In this document: positions 30,545-42,477 of the stretch, piece after piece
How the letters are laid out: each line of letters opens with the position of its first letter
Numbering within the stretch: the first letter of the stretch is position 1
Source: Pomphorhynchus laevis
Lineage: Eukaryota; Acanthocephala; Palaeacanthocephala; Echinorhynchida; Pomphorhynchidae
Length of the DNA stretch: 64,000 nucleotides
NCBI GenBank assembly: GCA_012934845.2
Contig: WNNJ02000563.1
Coordinates: 62,001 to 126,000 of the forward strand
Direction: 5' to 3'
Notes under the pieces: model-generated
Seen by the model: the letters and a program-made list of their open reading frames with translations, nothing else
The model's database searches: none
What the model was told of the DNA's origin: nothing
Program-made: the position numbers and the translations under genes

Positions 30545-33540
30545 AAGATTATAAGATAACAAATATAAAGTCAGAACAGTTGTCTTTCTTCTTATTTCTT
30601 GAGCTGCTTAAAATTTCATTGATTGGCTCGAATTGATTGTACGTGACACAGGTACGCATCGTCAGCCGAAATAAGCCTATAAGCCTACCCCCACTTCAGC
30701 GTATCTATTGTTTTTAAAGATAAACAAGACAAATGAGCACAGGAAAATACATGTAAGAGTGATGAGCATGCTGTGTTGCAAAAACAGCATACACAAGTTG
30801 ATGATCGTTCATGTATGATTCTTCCTTTTTTACAGAACCTGGGGTGATATCCGTCAAGCGAAGCTCTCCAGATTAAAGTGCGCTTACTTGCGAGAGGGCT
30901 ACGCCAAGCTGTTTGAAGAAAAGCAGGAGTCTGATAGATATCCTGATCAAGTTTAAGTACTTTGCCGTCGAATAAATTTAGATTTTTAAGAAAACCATCA
31001 GTCATAGGAAGATTCATCTCTTTCTGCAATGAAACTGATAAAGGAGACAACCTTGCTAGAACTTGAACATCCGTGGATGAAGTTTTTGGAGATACGCCTA
31101 CCAACCTTTTTATAAATCTTGACAGGCACTTATCTAACTGGTAAAAGTTTTCTGAAGTCAAGTCTACCCAGATACAAGCTAGTCCATATTGTAGTCTTGG
31201 AAGCAACATTATATAAAAATATCGTAACCCTGCCTCAAAAGATAATTTGCCTAGTTCGGACAGTCCAGATGTTGCCTTCACAATTTTATCACATTTAAGT
31301 TCAAAATGTTGATAAAAAGACCATCTAGCTGTGATTAACATTCCAAGATACAGATACTTCGCTTCAAAATCGGGCGGAGCGTCTTGATAGCATAGAATGT
31401 CCGATCGACTTAGTCGACCTCCTCTTTGGAACTTAATTACCTTAGACTTTTCACGGTTCACTCGAATACGATTAGTAAAACAGAACGCTGAGAGCGAGTT
31501 TAAAGCTACTTGGGCATTAGAAATAGATTTGGAAATAATAGCAAGATCGTCTGCATATAATACACATGGAATATCTAAAAGATTGTGACTTAGACAGCTA
31601 GGAAGATCAGCAATGAAGAAACTGAATAACAAAGGACTTAGAGGGTCGCCTTGAAGGACATCACGATTGGCAAGAAACTCATTCGAATAATTTATGCCGT
31701 CAAAAATGCGAAGAACGTTTGGTTGCAACATAGAATTCAATAAATAAAGAATAGGACTGCCTAAACCTACACTACGTGCTAACTTTTCTAAGAGAAGTTT
31801 TCTATCAACTAAGTCGAAAGCTTTTTGGAAATCAATAAAAATAACCTAAATATATCGTTGTTGTTGAAATGCGTCTATTACAGATCGTCTAACAGTGTTT
31901 ATTGCATCTGTCGTTGATCTATTAGGTCGAAAACCATACTGCTCTTCTGGGAGAGAATCATGACAATGTTGAATTAATCTGGAAGCAATAACGTGTGTTA
32001 AAAATTTATAGCAATGATTCAGAAGTGTAATTCCACGATAGGAGTTTTCTGATTCTGGGTCGCCTTTACCTTTATAAAGTACTTTGATAATACCATCTCT
32101 CCAACCACATGGAAATGGAGCACCTAATAAAAGACAATTAAAGAAGTATGTCCAAAAATGAGCAAGACAGAAAGATTGTTTAATTTGCTCGACACAAAGA
32201 AGATCGGATCCCGCAGCTTTACGAGCAGCCATATTGCGAAGAGCTATTGACAGCTCATTAACCGAGAATAACTTGTTTAGTGGATCAACTTTTAACAGTA
32301 CAAATGAATATATTGAGATTGATGACAAATCCACAAAGTCTGGATCGTAGAGTAACGTGGAAAAGTGTGTACACCACTTAAAGAGAGGAATGCGAGAACT
32401 TGGGTGATTCTTATTATCAGAGATCTTCCATGGTTTCTTTTTAGCTTTTTCCAGAAGCTTTATTTCGTCATTAAGCTTGACACCTTCTCTAAATTTCTCT
32501 ATTAATATACAGTACTTTCTTCAAAGCCTTACATAATTTGGACGCACTGAAGGCTCGTGGCGCAACTCCCGAGACAATCGCAAAATATGATTCTTTAACA
32601 TTTTTAAATGCAGTGGCTTAGCCGAAACCTTATGGTTAGGAATTTGACAACCCTTTTTAACGCAAGCAGATAGTAGCGTAGATCTAACACAAGAGAAACT
32701 ATCAGGAAGGTTTCCTTCGTGAAGGAGCAATAAAGCTCTTGAAACTAGATTATAATCGATTAAAAATGGCTTAATCTGTCTGCTTAAGATAGCTGTGGGT
32801 TTAGTCTGCTGAATGGGTGCATCAATACATTTAATTATGCAAGAGACTGGCTTGTGTTTTCCCCTCAGTGACCATTCTAAAGAAAGCTCGAGATGGACAT
32901 CGTGAATGCCCACATTCGAAAAACCTATATATAAACAACTTCTGCCGTTGTAAGCCTCGTAGGACCAGCCTTCTTTGGGAACGAATAGAAACATATTTAT
33001 GGATAGAAAGAAATTAGCAACTCGTTCTAACTTATTATGTAAAAGTACTGAGAAGCGAGCGTTAAAATCCCCTGCAACAATGAGAGGAGAATCAATTGGG
33101 ATATATTCGAGAAGCTTAGACACTTCGTCAATTGTATCAGTAGCGGAGAAGGAAGGACGAAAGTAGCATCCCACTATAGTAAACTGAGGGGTAGTTATGC
33201 ACATAGAGTTATCTGAATAACTGGTAGACCATGCAACAAAACGGTGACTTAAAGCGACGGTCAGACCTCCAATTGGACAACTTCTCTGTCCCAATTAAGC
33301 TGGAATATCAAAACTGTAAAAATCCGGTAGGAGGGATACAGGGGATGAACAAAAAGTTTCATTCAAAATTAGAAAATCAAAACAGGAAAACCAAGATTTT
33401 ATTCCCTCATTAAGGAGACTTTGCAAGCCTTCGACATTAAAGATTAGCAATTTCAAGATTGTGTAATGACTCATCTTGATTTTCATGTTCATCTAGATTT
33501 TCATCGTAATCATATACGTCACATTTTCAGGAAAGTAAAT
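30545..33540 (-). mobile_element. APE-type LINE family B, copy 2 (5'-truncated)
   Basis: Endonuclease (33480-32521), linker and RT (32334-30685) align with copy 1 at 10498-15410; ORF1 and the 5' UTR are missing. Its 3' end adjoins the 5' end of CXC element 4. It is bounded upstream by a 67-bp tandem repeat. Confidence 0.82.
30685..33480 (-). pseudogene. LINE family B copy 2 ORF2
   Basis: Endonuclease: LLIFNVEGLQSLLNEG, DFLILNETF (catalytic Glu), GGLTVALSHRF, IVGCYFRPSF, VAGDFNARFS, then GKHKPVSCII. RT: NMAARKAAGSDLLCVEQI, NSYRGITLLNHCYKFL, EEQYGFRPNRSTTDAI, palm Asp region near 31830, LQGDPLSPLLFSF, the catalytic VLYADDLAIIS, and a C-terminal CVCCFC...LLHVFSC cluster. Frame breaks lie near 33294, 32521-32334 and 31846-31740. 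It shows that copy 1 was uninterrupted before the 2-kb block. Confidence 0.82.
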
Positions 33541-33542
33541 AC

Positions 33543-33676
33543 AAGTTGGCAAAACTTCTTAAATGTCTCTAAAGTTACTAAAATACACTATAGTCTGGAA
33601 GATATCAATAAGTTGGCAAAACTTCTTAAATGTCTCTAAATTTACTAAAATACACTATAGTGTGGAAGATATCAAT
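33543..33676. repeat. 67-bp tandem duplication
   Basis: Two units (33543-33609, 33610-33676) starting AAGTTGGCAAAACTTCTTAA and ending GAAGATATCAAT, differing at two or three bases. Few differences mean recent duplication. It separates the 3' end of copy B (33740) from the truncated end of family B copy 2; origin unknown. Confidence 0.8.
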
Positions 33677-33784
33677 TTTTCTACAAAAGTTGGACTTCGT
33701 TGTTCAATATTAAATTATTATTAAAGAAAAAGAAAGAAAAAAAGATTTATTTAACGTAACAAATGCGTGCCAGCGCACGCTTAC

Positions 33785-36700
33785 ATGACCAAAACAAAAC
33801 AAAAATGTAAATCATGTGTCGAGAAGGTGTGAACTGAGGAGGCGTTTGAATGTGATAAAGGAGGGAGCGCGGCGGACGTCGAGAGGGAGTTGATTCCAGG
33901 CGAGTGAGGCAGCGACGATGAAGGATCGGAGACCATAGTTGTTGGAGTAATTGGGAACGTGGAGTAAGAGAGTATGACGGAAACGCAGCGATAGCGAGGT
34001 GGGAAGGAAGGTTGAGAAATGAAGGGGTATGAAAAGTTACAAGGCGGAAAGCAACGATAAGAAGACGAATTTGAACACGACAATAAATTGTAGGCAAATC
34101 GAGAGAAGCAAGATGGTAGGATGTATGATCAAAACGACGAAGACGGAGGAGAATTCGGACAGCTGCGTTGACGATGCGTTGTAGGGGAAGAAGAGTGGAT
34201 TTAGGTGAGTTGGAAAATAGACTAAGACAATAATCGAGTCTAGAAAAAAGGAGAGATGATATGAGAGTCATACAAGGGAAATCGATCAATCTACGAACTT
34301 GACGGAGGTTGCGGAGTATCAAGGTAGATGAGCGTACTTTATCTCTAACGAAAGGTTTAAGTGAAAGTCGGTTGTCAAAATAGAAGCCTAGGAAAACGAG
34401 ATTATCAACGATAGGAAGAATTGTAGAATTTAATGATACGGAGGGAGGTTCGAAGCCGGGGCGTCGAGGTAGGATCCACATAATTTTGGATTTATCAGGA
34501 TTCAGAGAAAGGCGGAGGGAAGAAAGATGATTGGAAATTGAGACAAGACAGTCCGAAGCGGAAACACTACGATCGTGAATACGATAAACAGGTGCATAAA
34601 CATAGATGAGAATGTCATTAACATTTTCCATAACATTGAAGTTAAATTTATGAGAAATCGAAGACAAATCGCCAAGAAGACAGAAAAGTATAGGGCCTAA
34701 TCCGGAGCCTTGTGGAACACCGGACGGAATGGACGAAGGATGGGAGAGAAGAGTTAGAATGTACGCGAAATGTACGGTTTGATAGATATAAAGAAAACCA
34801 TGATAATGTGGGTAAAGAGAAGCCATAATCATGACGAAGGTGATGGAGAAGAATCGAGTGATCGACGATGTCAAAAGCAGACGATAGATCAAGAGAAACT
34901 ATGACACTACATAATTTATGATCGCGCGATATAAGTAAGTCGTTATAAACTTTAAGACATGCAATTTCGGTAGAGTAATTAGAGCGAAAAGCGGCTTGGA
35001 AGGGATGGAATAAGTTGGAAAAAAAGAGATATGTATTAACATATCGAAATGAGAACGAGTGGTGGTTGCTGCAGTACCGATGGTTCTGATATATATGCTG
35101 AACGATTTTTTTGATTTTTTTCTTGTATTTATTTGTTTTTTATGTGAGCGGTCAAAACAGCCTTATGGCTATGACCTGTAATAATAATAATAATAACTTG
35201 CTTGAGAATGAGACGCTCAAGGAGTTTAGAGAAGGTTGGGAGAAGTGAGATAGGACAGTACGAAGATTGAAGTGAGGAGTCGAGAAATTGCTTTTTGATG
35301 AGAGGACGAACAGTGGCGCATTTCCAGATGGAAGGAAATGTACGGCTACGGATGAACAAGTTGAACAATGTGATTAGGAAGGGTAAGATAGAGGAGCAGA
35401 TATTTTTAAGCAAGTGAGTGGGAATCGGGTCAGAAGGAGAGGTTTTATTAGGTAACGGCAGCAGAACCGAAGAGACTTCATCAGATAAAACGGGAAGAAT
35501 GTGGAATAGCTCTGGGAGGGAAGCATTTAAAGAGAAGCGAGGGTACAAGGGGGTTATGGGTAGTAGGAAAAGTAAATTAGATAGCTTAGTTTGTAGATAA
35601 GAAGAAAATTCATCAGGATTTATATTACAAGGGGTAGATGATCGTGAAAGAATTGAGTTTAAGATTTTCCAATGAGATTTAGAGTTGGAAGATGACTCGA
35701 GTTGATTTCGCCAAAAGATAGTACGTTTAGTACGTATAAGAATAAGATGTGAACGGCGTAGAGAAAAGTAGGAATCACGGAGATTTGGAGGGAGTGAGTT
35801 AGGAGAACGTTTAAGAAAACGATTATACACACGAAAAGAGTGACGGAGTCGACGCTTAGAAAGACTACAGTCAGAATCGAACCAAGGAGCATGGCGCAAG
35901 CGCTGAGAGCGTCAGAGTCGATTAGGCAGAAGTTTATTGATAATAGACATAAGTTCAGAATCAAAGAGAATGCAGAGATCATCAGGAGAGAGAGTTAAGA
36001 GGAAGTGAAAATAGTGAAGAATTGAGTAAGGATGTGCAGAGAATAGGGATATCGAGTAGTTTCCAGGGTCGACTTGGTGTGGATATTGGTGGAGGCGGAG
36101 AAGGAGGATGGGGACGAGTAAGAGTAAGAGTGACAAGGAAATGATCGGACAAACCGGGATCAGTAATTGACAAGGAAGTATAGTCATTGAAGCAGATAGG
36201 GACATCAAGGATGTCGAGAGCACCGCCGAGAATATGAGTTGGGCTTGTTGAAAGTAATTTATAGTTAAAATCAGAAAAAAAATCAGTTAAAGTGATCAAG
36301 TCAGAGTCAGCCGAGCGATCAAGACGAATGTTAAAGTCACCGAGAACAAAAGAAGGAGTATAAGACAATGAACAGTGAGACATAAGATCTGCAAGGTCGT
36401 TAAAGAAGATACGTGATGGGGCAACTGAACCTGGACGGTATACAATCACAAGTTCCAGAGGGAAAGGCGCTGATAATCTGCATATGAGTAATTCGAACGA
36501 AGTGTAACGGATGTTAACGTTGATTTTACGTAAAGACATTGGGTGACGAGCAATGGCAACAATACCGCCATGGTTAGACGCAGTAGATGTATGAGATGTA
36601 ATTTGACGAGCTGATTCAACTAGAGAATAACCAGAGTGACATAGACGACGAATAGCAAGATCGTCAGAGTAAGAGTGCCGGGATTCGGTAATGCAGAGAA

Positions 36701-36941
36701 TATCGATAGATAATTGATCGAAGATATCGAGAAGCATATCAGCTTTATGAAGAATGGAGCGAGTATTGAATAGACTAAGACGAAAAGTATGCTTAAGAGC
36801 GAGATCGACTAGCGAAGAAGAGAAGGGGAGAAATGTGACGCCATCGAATTTTTGGCCTTGTGTGAAGAACGTGAAAATTTCCGTTGATTTTACGTATAGA
36901 TAAGGATGACTCGCCGTTTGTTTCACGTCGATGTTTTTCAA
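33785..36941 (-). pseudogene. LINE ORF2: APE endonuclease and RT (copy B)
   Basis: Endonuclease (about 36830-35990): FNTRSILHKADML, ILCITESRH, NHGGIVAIARH, VLGDFNIRLDR and LSDHFLV. RT (35982-33785): a 256-codon stretch from 35899 with fingers motifs, then after the 156-bp insert VPQGSGLGPILF, MENVNDILIYV and SLRLSLNPDKSKIMWILPRR, to the C-terminal DHTSYHLASLDLP. The usual YADD box reads NVND here, where copy A has YADD; loss of a catalytic Asp neighbour indicates decay. Frame shifts occur near 35990 and in the last 400 bp. Confidence 0.86.
35041..35196 (+). mobile_element. 156-bp LINE tail inserted in copy B
   Basis: Copy A reads AATACATATCTC next to CTCAAGCAAGTT; copy B has 156 bp between the matching points, flanked by TAAC. 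The insert ends with an AGCC-TTAT-GGCT hairpin, GACCTGT and (AAT)5, the layout of the other LINE 3' ends, but from a family not otherwise seen in the window. Confidence 0.8.
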
Positions 36942-38133
36942 TGCGAGCTAAATTGAGCTGGGCAATATCAGAAGGGGAGCGGTCAGGAAAGATACGGCAA
37001 GTAGATGAAGTGGTAAGAAGTTTAAAACGTTGGGAGAGTACCGAAGAGGCATGTGAACTATGTCGGAAAACGATTTTTAAGAGTGGATGACTGAGATGAT
37101 TGGATTTTGTGGTTTTGTTTAAACGAATAAAGGATACGGGAGCGATATTATTGAAAAGTGATGGGTTATCATCAGGAAGAATGGTTGCTAGGATAGACCT
37201 GAAAGCAGATACATCATCATCGAGGCGAGATTGTGGAGAAGCAGATTCGGAAAGCTTTAAGTTTGATATGATTATACAGCGATCGCGCGAAGGAAAACGA
37301 TTTCGTGGAAGTGGTGGACGGACAGAGCTGGTTGGAGTCGAGGTAGATGAGCAGATAGAAGTGGAAATGACAGGGGTGCTTGATAAAGAATTAATATTGG
37401 TTGGAGCAAGTGTGACAGGAGCGGGGTGTTGAATCGGTTGATCAGAGATGTGACTGGATATGATTTTAAATGAAGGATGTAAATTATTTGGAAGTCTTAC
37501 GTGGGAGGTAGAGTAAGGAGATTAAAAATTGCTTGGCGCATGAGTGACAGGAATGGAGTGTTGAATCAGTTGATCGGAAATGTTACTGGAAATGATTTTG
37601 ATGGAAGGGTGTAAATTATTGAGAGGTGATACAGGGGAGGTCGAGTAAGGAGTACGTGAGGAGAATAAAGAAGTTTGAGATTTATTTAGATTGGGGAAGG
37701 AATAGGAAAGAGGAGTTACGAGATGAAAAGCTTTACCGTTAGCATTGTTAGAATGAGAAAGATTAATGGAAGTTTGGTACGTAGTTGAACGAGGAGTGTG
37801 TGAGAAAGTAGGTTCAATAATGGGATTATATGATGCGAAGTCAGGTGTTGATGCGAGGGAAACATCTAAAACAGCATTGGTCTGAGTGGTCGTGTGTGAT
37901 ACAGGAGTAGATGAGCAGGATAACTGTAGTAGTCGTACTGATGTACAAAAACCGCAAGTGAAATGTTTACGTTTATACACCGAGTGGTCGGATATTTTAA
38001 CACGAACAAGTGTCCATACATCGCAATCTTTGGAATCGCATCCAACTTCAAAGCTGGTATAACCATCATTGCATTCCGATGTGGAAGATTCTTGATCAGG
38101 AACAGGGATCTGAGATCGCGCTTTTTTAGGCAT
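36850..38133 (-). pseudogene. LINE ORF1 (copy B), broken
   Basis: It starts MPKKARSQIPVPDQ. The zinc-like motif is intact: VGCDSKDCDVWTLV followed 28 residues later by CGFC. A Ser/Thr/Pro-rich linker follows with NNLHPSIKIISS, where the frame ends at 37522. The conserved RDRCIIISNLKL...IRW domain continues in other frames to about 36850. Copy A and fragment C share the layout. The role is inferred to be RNA binding and RNP assembly, as for CR1 ORF1 proteins. Confidence 0.82.
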
Positions 38134-38180
38134 GACCTTTTATCGATAGATTGAGCTCAATCCGCGAGCGTAGCGAGCGG

Positions 38181-38370
38181 AACTGACAGGAATAATCTGG
38201 AACTGACAGGAATAATCTGGAACTGACAGGAATAATCTGGAACTGACAGGAATAATCTGGAACTGACAGGAATAATCTGGAACTGACAGGAATAATCTGG
38301 AACTGACAGGAATAATCAGGAATAATATGGAACTGACAGGAATAATCTGGAACTGACAGGAATAATTGTA
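38181..38370 (-). repeat. 5' UTR tandem repeat, nine 20-bp units
   Basis: AACTGACAGGAATAATCTGG repeats nine times, nearly perfectly, with one 10-bp extra piece near 38311-38330. It is directly upstream of ORF1 and downstream of the leader. Fragment C carries seven units of the related AACTGACAGGAAAAATCTGG at the same place. A promoter or enhancer array is plausible, by analogy with other LINE 5' UTRs. Confidence 0.85.
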
Positions 38371-38429
38371 TGTTTATTTGAAACCAAAATTTTTTAAGGT
38401 ATACCATTAACCATTCGCTATAATGCAAT

Positions 38430-39238
38430 AAGATCTAGGTAATATAGCCTCTGACCCAAAGATGGTATCTTAAGAAATTCAAGCCGCTTACAATACACAT
38501 TCATCACATTCGAGATAATCTACGACGGATTGACTCTAGTCTATTGAACTCTCCCTTAGTTTACGGAAAAGCTGCTTGCACGCAGCACTCTATATGCGGG
38601 CGAACAAGAGTGCAGTAAAGCCGTTTGAAAACATATGGATTAATACGATTAAATGCATTTTTGACGCAGTACATAGCTCGCAAAGCCTTGCTATAGGCAA
38701 ACTATGTTTGACCGAGATTTCAATGTTATATGTACCATGACACCCAGATCCTATACTCCATAACGACATTAAGAATTGAAGTTCCTAAGCGAAAATGACG
38801 GTCATCGCAACTCCTTCCTAATTTTATGTGACCGCATTTGTCAACATTGATCTTCATACCAGTAGCATCACTCCATTAATATAATTCATTAAGGTCTTCC
38901 TGCAGGGAAAAGCCAAGCGGATCAATATCATCTACAGACCATAGTTTGAGGTCTTCAGCAAAAGCAAGACATGGACTCTGAATCCGCGGCAACAAATCGT
39001 TAAGGAACACAATAAACATCAGAGGTCCTAGTACGGTAACCTGCAGAACACCACAATAAACGCAACTGTGAGTGGAAAGATGGGTGCTAACTCTCACTCT
39101 AAAGAATCGATTACGTAGGAAATCTTGAATCCACTTACACAACATTAAAGGAATGCCGTAGTCAAATAGTAATGCTGCCAAGCTCTAATGCGGCACCCGA
39201 TCGAATGCTCTTGAAAAGTCAATGAATACCACATTGAT
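38430..39238 (-). mobile_element. CR1-like LINE fragment, RT palm and thumb
   Basis: NVVFIDFSRAFDRVPH (near 39190-39238), LAALLFDYGIPLMLCKWIQD, GVLQVTVLGPLMFIVFL, and an active-site block AFAEDLKLW (Glu for the first Asp, a decay change). The thumb region is readable in scattered frames down to 38430. It is similar to the old LINE at 2341-9110 but not identical. Its 5' side is cut by the LINE tail at 39240. Confidence 0.75.
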
Positions 39239-39239
39239 T

Positions 39240-39345
39240 GTTTGGCCGAGAGAAATTTATTTTGAGAGAAATAAAGAGAAAAATAAACAAAGTGAAATTT
39301 ATTTTGAGTGGCAAATGCGTGCCAAAGCGCGCTTACAAGTCCACT
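39240..39345 (-). mobile_element. Truncated 3' end of the copy A family
   Basis: Minus strand: ACTTGTAAGCGCGCTTTGGC, ACGCATTTGCCAC, then AT-rich tail. Same hairpin as copies A and B with one stem mismatch. It abuts the RT fragment at 39238, so it probably inserted into it. Confidence 0.65.
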
Positions 39346-39404
39346 AAGAATAATAAAAATTATCAAACTGATAAAAAAATAATCCCGCAGATGAATTCAG
39401 TGTC

Positions 39405-39476
39405 TTCGTTCAGTCCGTTTGTTCAGTTTGTTCATTCCGTTTGTTCAGTCCGTTTGTTCCGTCCGTTCAGCCCGAA
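39405..39476. repeat. Short minisatellite
   Basis: Five or so imperfect units of GTTCAGTCCGTTT. It resembles the 5' UTR arrays of the LINEs in style but has no matching sequence elsewhere here. Confidence 0.6.
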
Positions 39477-40111
39477 ATATTGTTATAAATATTTCAATGA
39501 TATGTTAAAAATATCACAATGATTTCGATAAAATTAATATTGTCACTTGCACCAGTGGTGCAAGCTACAGTACAAACCTCAATCTCAAAATTATTTGATA
39601 CAACTATGAATTAATCGTTTTTATGGATGAGTAAATAAAATAAGTATTTTAATATATATTTTAACATTTATTCACATTAATCACTCCAAAAAGATGTCAA
39701 GTGTGTCGTCGTTCGCCGTGACTAGAATCCCAGCCGTTGCTATCTCCCATTTGCAGTCTAATAAATATTATGCTACTTCTTCATCGTAAGCTCTCCGGTT
39801 ACCAATCGAATCACTGTAGTGTGTGGATCATTTTACTTGTCATTCCCACAAGGTGATGGAAATTCAATAAAAATACACAACGTCTGCATGTGATTTAAAA
39901 ATTAACCTTCCGAAGATAACTGATTTATTTAATTTTGTAATTTCGGAGCAGGATCAATAAACACTGTTTAATAAACAAGTTTGATAACTAATAAATATTC
40001 ACGACATATAAAGTAATTGTGACCTTAAACATTCCCGTGATATATTAAGAAACGTACCAGAATAAACATACAAATTTTGAACTACTTACAATGTAATAAC
40101 TCAAACAAATT
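39477..40111 (+). other. Presumed 5' region of LINE D, no gene
   Basis: AT-rich non-coding sequence before the ORF1 of D. It contains AATAAACATACAA (about 40063-40075), a piece of the shared LINE leader, so the element may start near 40050. Nothing else recognised. Confidence 0.4.
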
Positions 40112-41383
40112 ATGATCAATATGGGGGAACGGAAGAAAACGACAAAATCGACTTTGAATGATAATGAATCCCAGCATTATGTAGAGTGTTCCATGGCAGA
40201 TTGCCCTGTATGGACTACTGTTTGGCTACCTCTTCGTCTTCCTTCAAATTTTCTAGATAGAGATTTTCTATGCAGATTCTGTTCAGCATCTCTTCGTAAA
40301 GAATTGATAGTTTCAAAGAATGATCAATCGTCTATCAGTCATGACAATTCAAATAGTATCGTTTGTGACAAAGATGTTAATGAAATACAATTCGAACGAA
40401 ACTGTGGCAAACATCGAAAAGAACAATTATTATCATCAAATGAAGAAAGCGATCGATTTACAGACAATTCCCAAACATTGCAAGAGCAACATGTTGTCAC
40501 AAACTTCCTGCGAATCCAAAATGACTCATTAAATCGAAAATCAAACTCATTAATCGATAGATCATCACCGATTATCGAAAATAACAGTTTAGACAATGAC
40601 AATCTTATCAATAACGGAAATTTGGATAGTGGAAACCTACAACGATCGTACAGTAAATCCGATATCAATTCAAGCTTCTCAGCACCTCTTACTAATCCAG
40701 ATGTATTTACTGATCCAATCAATGCTTATTCACCTAAGCGCTCTACATATGTTAACATTCTGGGCCAGTCAGATGAAGTGTATCTTAATCACAAAGATTC
40801 AAATCAATTCGAGTCATCGGCAAATGTTATACCTGATGCATGCCAAATAACTGGAGTCATTGATAGATCTTCACATAATCTTGATGGAAAATCAGTTATT
40901 TCCTCTGAGCAGCACTTTTCCCGCGTACGCAAATATCATGATCCTTCTCGCGCTATCGTTTTCACTAATATACCTGAATCTATGTCGGTGAAAATACAAC
41001 ATAGATTAGATGACGATTTATCCAAAGTTCGTGCGATACTATTAACCATTTTGGTAGCGTCACCGAAAGAGGTAACGTCCAAAATTAAACTATTAGCTTT
41101 GTTTCGAATTGGTAAAAAGCAGAATAATCATCCTAGATTGTTAAAAGCAATTTTTACCGACGCAGCGGCTGCCAAAACTATTTTGAGAAACTCCTATCAT
41201 CTTAAAGGTTCTCCTGTTAGATTACTAAATGATCTTGACAAGTTTGAACGTGCACGTCTTCGAGATGCTAGACAATTATTTAGATCGCGCTTAGATGCAG
41301 GAGAAACAAACTTAAGAATTCGGAATTTTCAAATTGTGCGACGAGGGACTCGCTTGAATTGGACTCCGCTGTTTGTGGATTAG
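40112..41383 (+). CDS. LINE D ORF1 protein (intact frame)
   Basis: A 423-codon open frame; MGERKKTTKS at 40124 is an equally good start. Codons 25-70 hold the zinc-like motif VECSMADCPVWTTV...FLCRFCSASL. The middle (70-270) is Asn/Ser-rich and probably disordered. Codons 285-423 form a conserved domain: SRAIVFTNIPESM, RLDDDLSKVRAIL, LLALFRIGKKQNNHPRLLKAIF, NLRIRNFQIVRRGTRLNW. LINE E and copy A carry the same domain. It overlaps ORF2 by 25 bp. It likely coats element RNA. It is the best preserved ORF1 in the window. Confidence 0.82.
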   Translation: MINMGERKKTTKSTLNDNESQHYVECSMADCPVWTTVWLPLRLPSNFLDRDFLCRFCSASLRKELIVSKNDQSSISHDNSNSIVCDKDVNEIQFERNCGKHRKEQLLSSNEESDRFTDNSQTLQEQHVVTNFLRIQNDSLNRKSNSLIDRSSPIIENNSLDNDNLINNGNLDSGNLQRSYSKSDINSSFSAPLTNPDVFTDPINAYSPKRSTYVNILGQSDEVYLNHKDSNQFESSANVIPDACQITGVIDRSSHNLDGKSVISSEQHFSRVRKYHDPSRAIVFTNIPESMSVKIQHRLDDDLSKVRAILLTILVASPKEVTSKIKLLALFRIGKKQNNHPRLLKAIFTDAAAAKTILRNSYHLKGSPVRLLNDLDKFERARLRDARQLFRSRLDAGETNLRIRNFQIVRRGTRLNWTPLFVD

Positions 41384-42477
41384 ATTTAGCTCCTCTCGTC
41401 GCTTCTAGCTTATCCAACATACCCATTACAAATACATTTGATTACTTAGATGACATTGTTTATCATCAATCACCGTTGTGGTCTGCTATGGCGAAATCCA
41501 ATAGCGCTAACAGTAAGGGAAATAACACATGTGCTTCAATAGGCTCTAGTTCTGTGATCTTGTATGCTAACGCACGCAGTCTTCTTAATAAAATTCACGA
41601 ATTGAAGCAACGTATTAAATATTCCCAGCCCTTGTTAATCGTAATAACAGAAAGCTGGCTTCACTCCGATATATCTGATCACGAGATTGAAATAGCTAAT
41701 TATTCTTCTTATCGTGTCGATAGGACCGGAAAGAGAGGAGGTGGGGTAATTTTATATTTACATAATAGTGTAGCGTTTATGACCTTAAGTGCCAAGTCTA
41801 GAGGTGGTGCAGAAACACTATGGGGCGATATATTACTGTCCGGTCATGTGTTAGTTACTATTGGTCTTTTATATCGTAGTCCAAGAATGAATGTTTGTTC
41901 CATAGTTGATACATTATTAAAGTTTGGATCCCGTAGTAATGTGGTAGTAGTGGGCGATCTAAATATGCCTTCTATAGACTGGACTAACTACATATGCTTA
42001 GATAACAATAATTATTCATCAGCATTCCTTGATACTATCAATTTTCTTAACCTAACGCAACATGTCTCAATGTTTACTCGTTCCTCTGAAGACCATCAAT
42101 CTTTGCTTGATATTTGTCTTACTTCCGATAAATATTTGGTCACTGGTATAACATATTTGGATTCCTTAGGCAGCTCTGCTCATTCTGTTATTCGCTTTAA
42201 TGCAAACTTATCCAATATATTGTCACAGCCTGAGTCTTCATGTATGTCAGTACAATGTTTCAAAACCAATTTCAGTTTAGTACGTCAAACCCTTATCGGT
42301 ACAAATTGGTATGATCCATTGATTTTTGGAGTTGAATCATCTTGGCAACAATTTGAAACTCTAATGATATCGCTCCTTCTACGTTTCTCACCTCGTAAGG
42401 TAGCAACTGCCCGTGCACGCACCAATCCTTGGTTTGATAAGGAGCTTCAGGAGGTTTTAATAATGGTCAATCGAAAT
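41359..42477 (+). pseudogene. LINE D ORF2, APE endonuclease (3'-truncated)
   Basis: The endonuclease is complete: LYANARSLLNKIHELK, VITESWLHSDISD (catalytic Glu), RTGKRGGGVILYL, IGLLYRSPRMN, VVVGDLNMPSIDW, HQSLLDICLT and SSAHSVIRF. The linker NPWFDKELQEVLIMVNRN is then cut at about 42477, where CXC element 5 starts on the other strand. RT is absent. Because the endonuclease frame is fully open, truncation is probably the only major defect. Confidence 0.82.

Larger units (their letters stand above)
33740..38400 (-). mobile_element. CR1/L2-group LINE, full-length copy B
   Basis: 4.66 kb: 5' leader (38366-38400), nine 20-bp tandem repeats (38181-38370), ORF1, ORF2, 3' hairpin GCGTGC-GCT-GGCACGC (minus strand, 33758-33775) and tail at about 33740. 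It is close to copy A over the coding part, with a different 5' UTR repeat. A 156-bp foreign LINE tail sits in the RT at 35041-35196. Broken, but with fewer defects than copy A. Confidence 0.9.

Noticed and set aside
35418-35600. Open frame antisense to the copy B RT (and its counterpart at 6388-6570)
   Set aside because: It is the antisense shadow of a conserved RT; conservation comes from the RT frame.
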